From: an uncultured Collinsella sp.
GTDB lineage: Bacteria > Actinomycetota > Coriobacteriia > Coriobacteriales > Coriobacteriaceae
Length of the DNA: 44,146 nucleotides
Reading direction: 5' to 3'
Assembly (NCBI GenBank): GCA_958451615.1
Contig: CAUDQR010000019.1
Coordinates: 1-44,146, forward strand
The notes under the pieces were generated by a model. It worked only from the letters and a program-made list of their open reading frames with translations. It did not search any database and was not told the origin of the DNA. The position numbers and the translations under genes are program-made. Shown here piece by piece: positions 43,918 to 44,146 of the stretch (position 1 is the stretch's first letter; every line of letters starts with the position of its first letter).

Positions 43918-44146
43918 TTACTCCTTCTTGAGACCGCGCCTCTCGACTATCTCGTCCACTATCTCCCTGGCGCGCCGCCCGAGCGCGCGGCGCCTCCCCT
44001 CTGTCGGGGCCGGCCTGTCCGCGGGCTCGGCGAAGCCCTCGGCGGCCGAGGCCTCGGAGAACACGCGCTGCTGGGACCACTGTCCCTCGGTCTTGGCCCA
44101 GTGCGCCCTGGGGAAGGCCGTGAACGCCAGCGCGGAGTCCTCGGCC
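43918..44146 (-). pseudogene. 3' end of an IS256-family (Mutator-type) transposase, probably decayed, cut by the window edge
   Basis: 75 codons read from the right edge to TAA at 43918. ALAFTAFPRAHWAK matches the segment just before the catalytic glutamate region of IS256-family transposases. There the family continues with an NxxERxNxEIRRR-type motif and a final QxEW region. Here TEGQWSQQRVFSEASAAEGF follows at once, as if about 40 codons had been lost, and a charged tail ends ERRGLKKE. If so, the catalytic Glu is missing. The family call rests on motif memory, not on a search. The rest of the gene is outside the window. Confidence 0.6.

Overview
The window looks like a chromosomal segment of a gut actinobacterium of the class Coriobacteriia, most likely Collinsella. 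This is an inference from GC-rich coding sequence, codon use and gene content (PEP carboxylase, lactate racemase genes, paired YhgE/Pip proteins, LacI-controlled beta-galactosidase). I could run no database search. Almost all genes are housekeeping or metabolic. The unusual material lies mainly between genes.

Layout. 1-3645: two identical tRNA-Arg(ACG) genes, a large unrecognised TPR-like protein, and tRNA-Ser(GCT). Downstream of the second tRNA-Arg and of tRNA-Ser, the 3' tail of the tRNA plus its terminator is repeated exactly 190 bp further on. The DNA between the copies is a homologous, strongly structured core with compensatory base changes. This is the most interesting signal in the window. 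3645-10342: a penicillin-binding D,D-carboxypeptidase divergent from a VanRS-like two-component pair, then pstB followed by a PhoB/PhoR-like pair. 10538-13142: a capsule-type chain-length protein, tyrosine kinase and PHP phosphatase with no glycosyltransferases beside them, then a GNAT acetyltransferase. 13345-20817: htpG, a 400-bp structured intergenic region, then two tandem YhgE/Pip membrane proteins behind a promoter with a tandem 8-bp operator-like repeat. 21018-25885: an EamA transporter, an M20 amidohydrolase, an MFS transporter pseudogene with an internal deletion, three hairpins and hisS.

26144-34785: ppc, then lactate racemase genes in two convergent groups. larA and a LarD-like channel are on the plus strand. 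larB, a LarC1-only larC and a TetR regulator follow serB on the minus strand. No larE is present here, and larC lacks its usual C-terminal half. Two nested palindromes with shared inner spacers but unrelated outer arms lie downstream of ppc and of larD. 35042-43612: aspS with a hairpin leader, an array of REP-like hairpins, a LacI repressor, three copies of a CAACCGGTTG operator, lacZ and an ebgC-like gene, and an APC permease. The right edge holds the 3' end of a probably decayed IS256-family transposase.

Functional reading: the cell probably ferments lactose and interconverts lactate isomers (LarA conserves every catalytic residue, at the same numbers as the Lactobacillus enzyme). It also regulates its envelope and phosphate response through two two-component systems. 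Gene starts were moved from the longest reading frame wherever a ribosome-binding site or a signal peptide favoured a shorter one.
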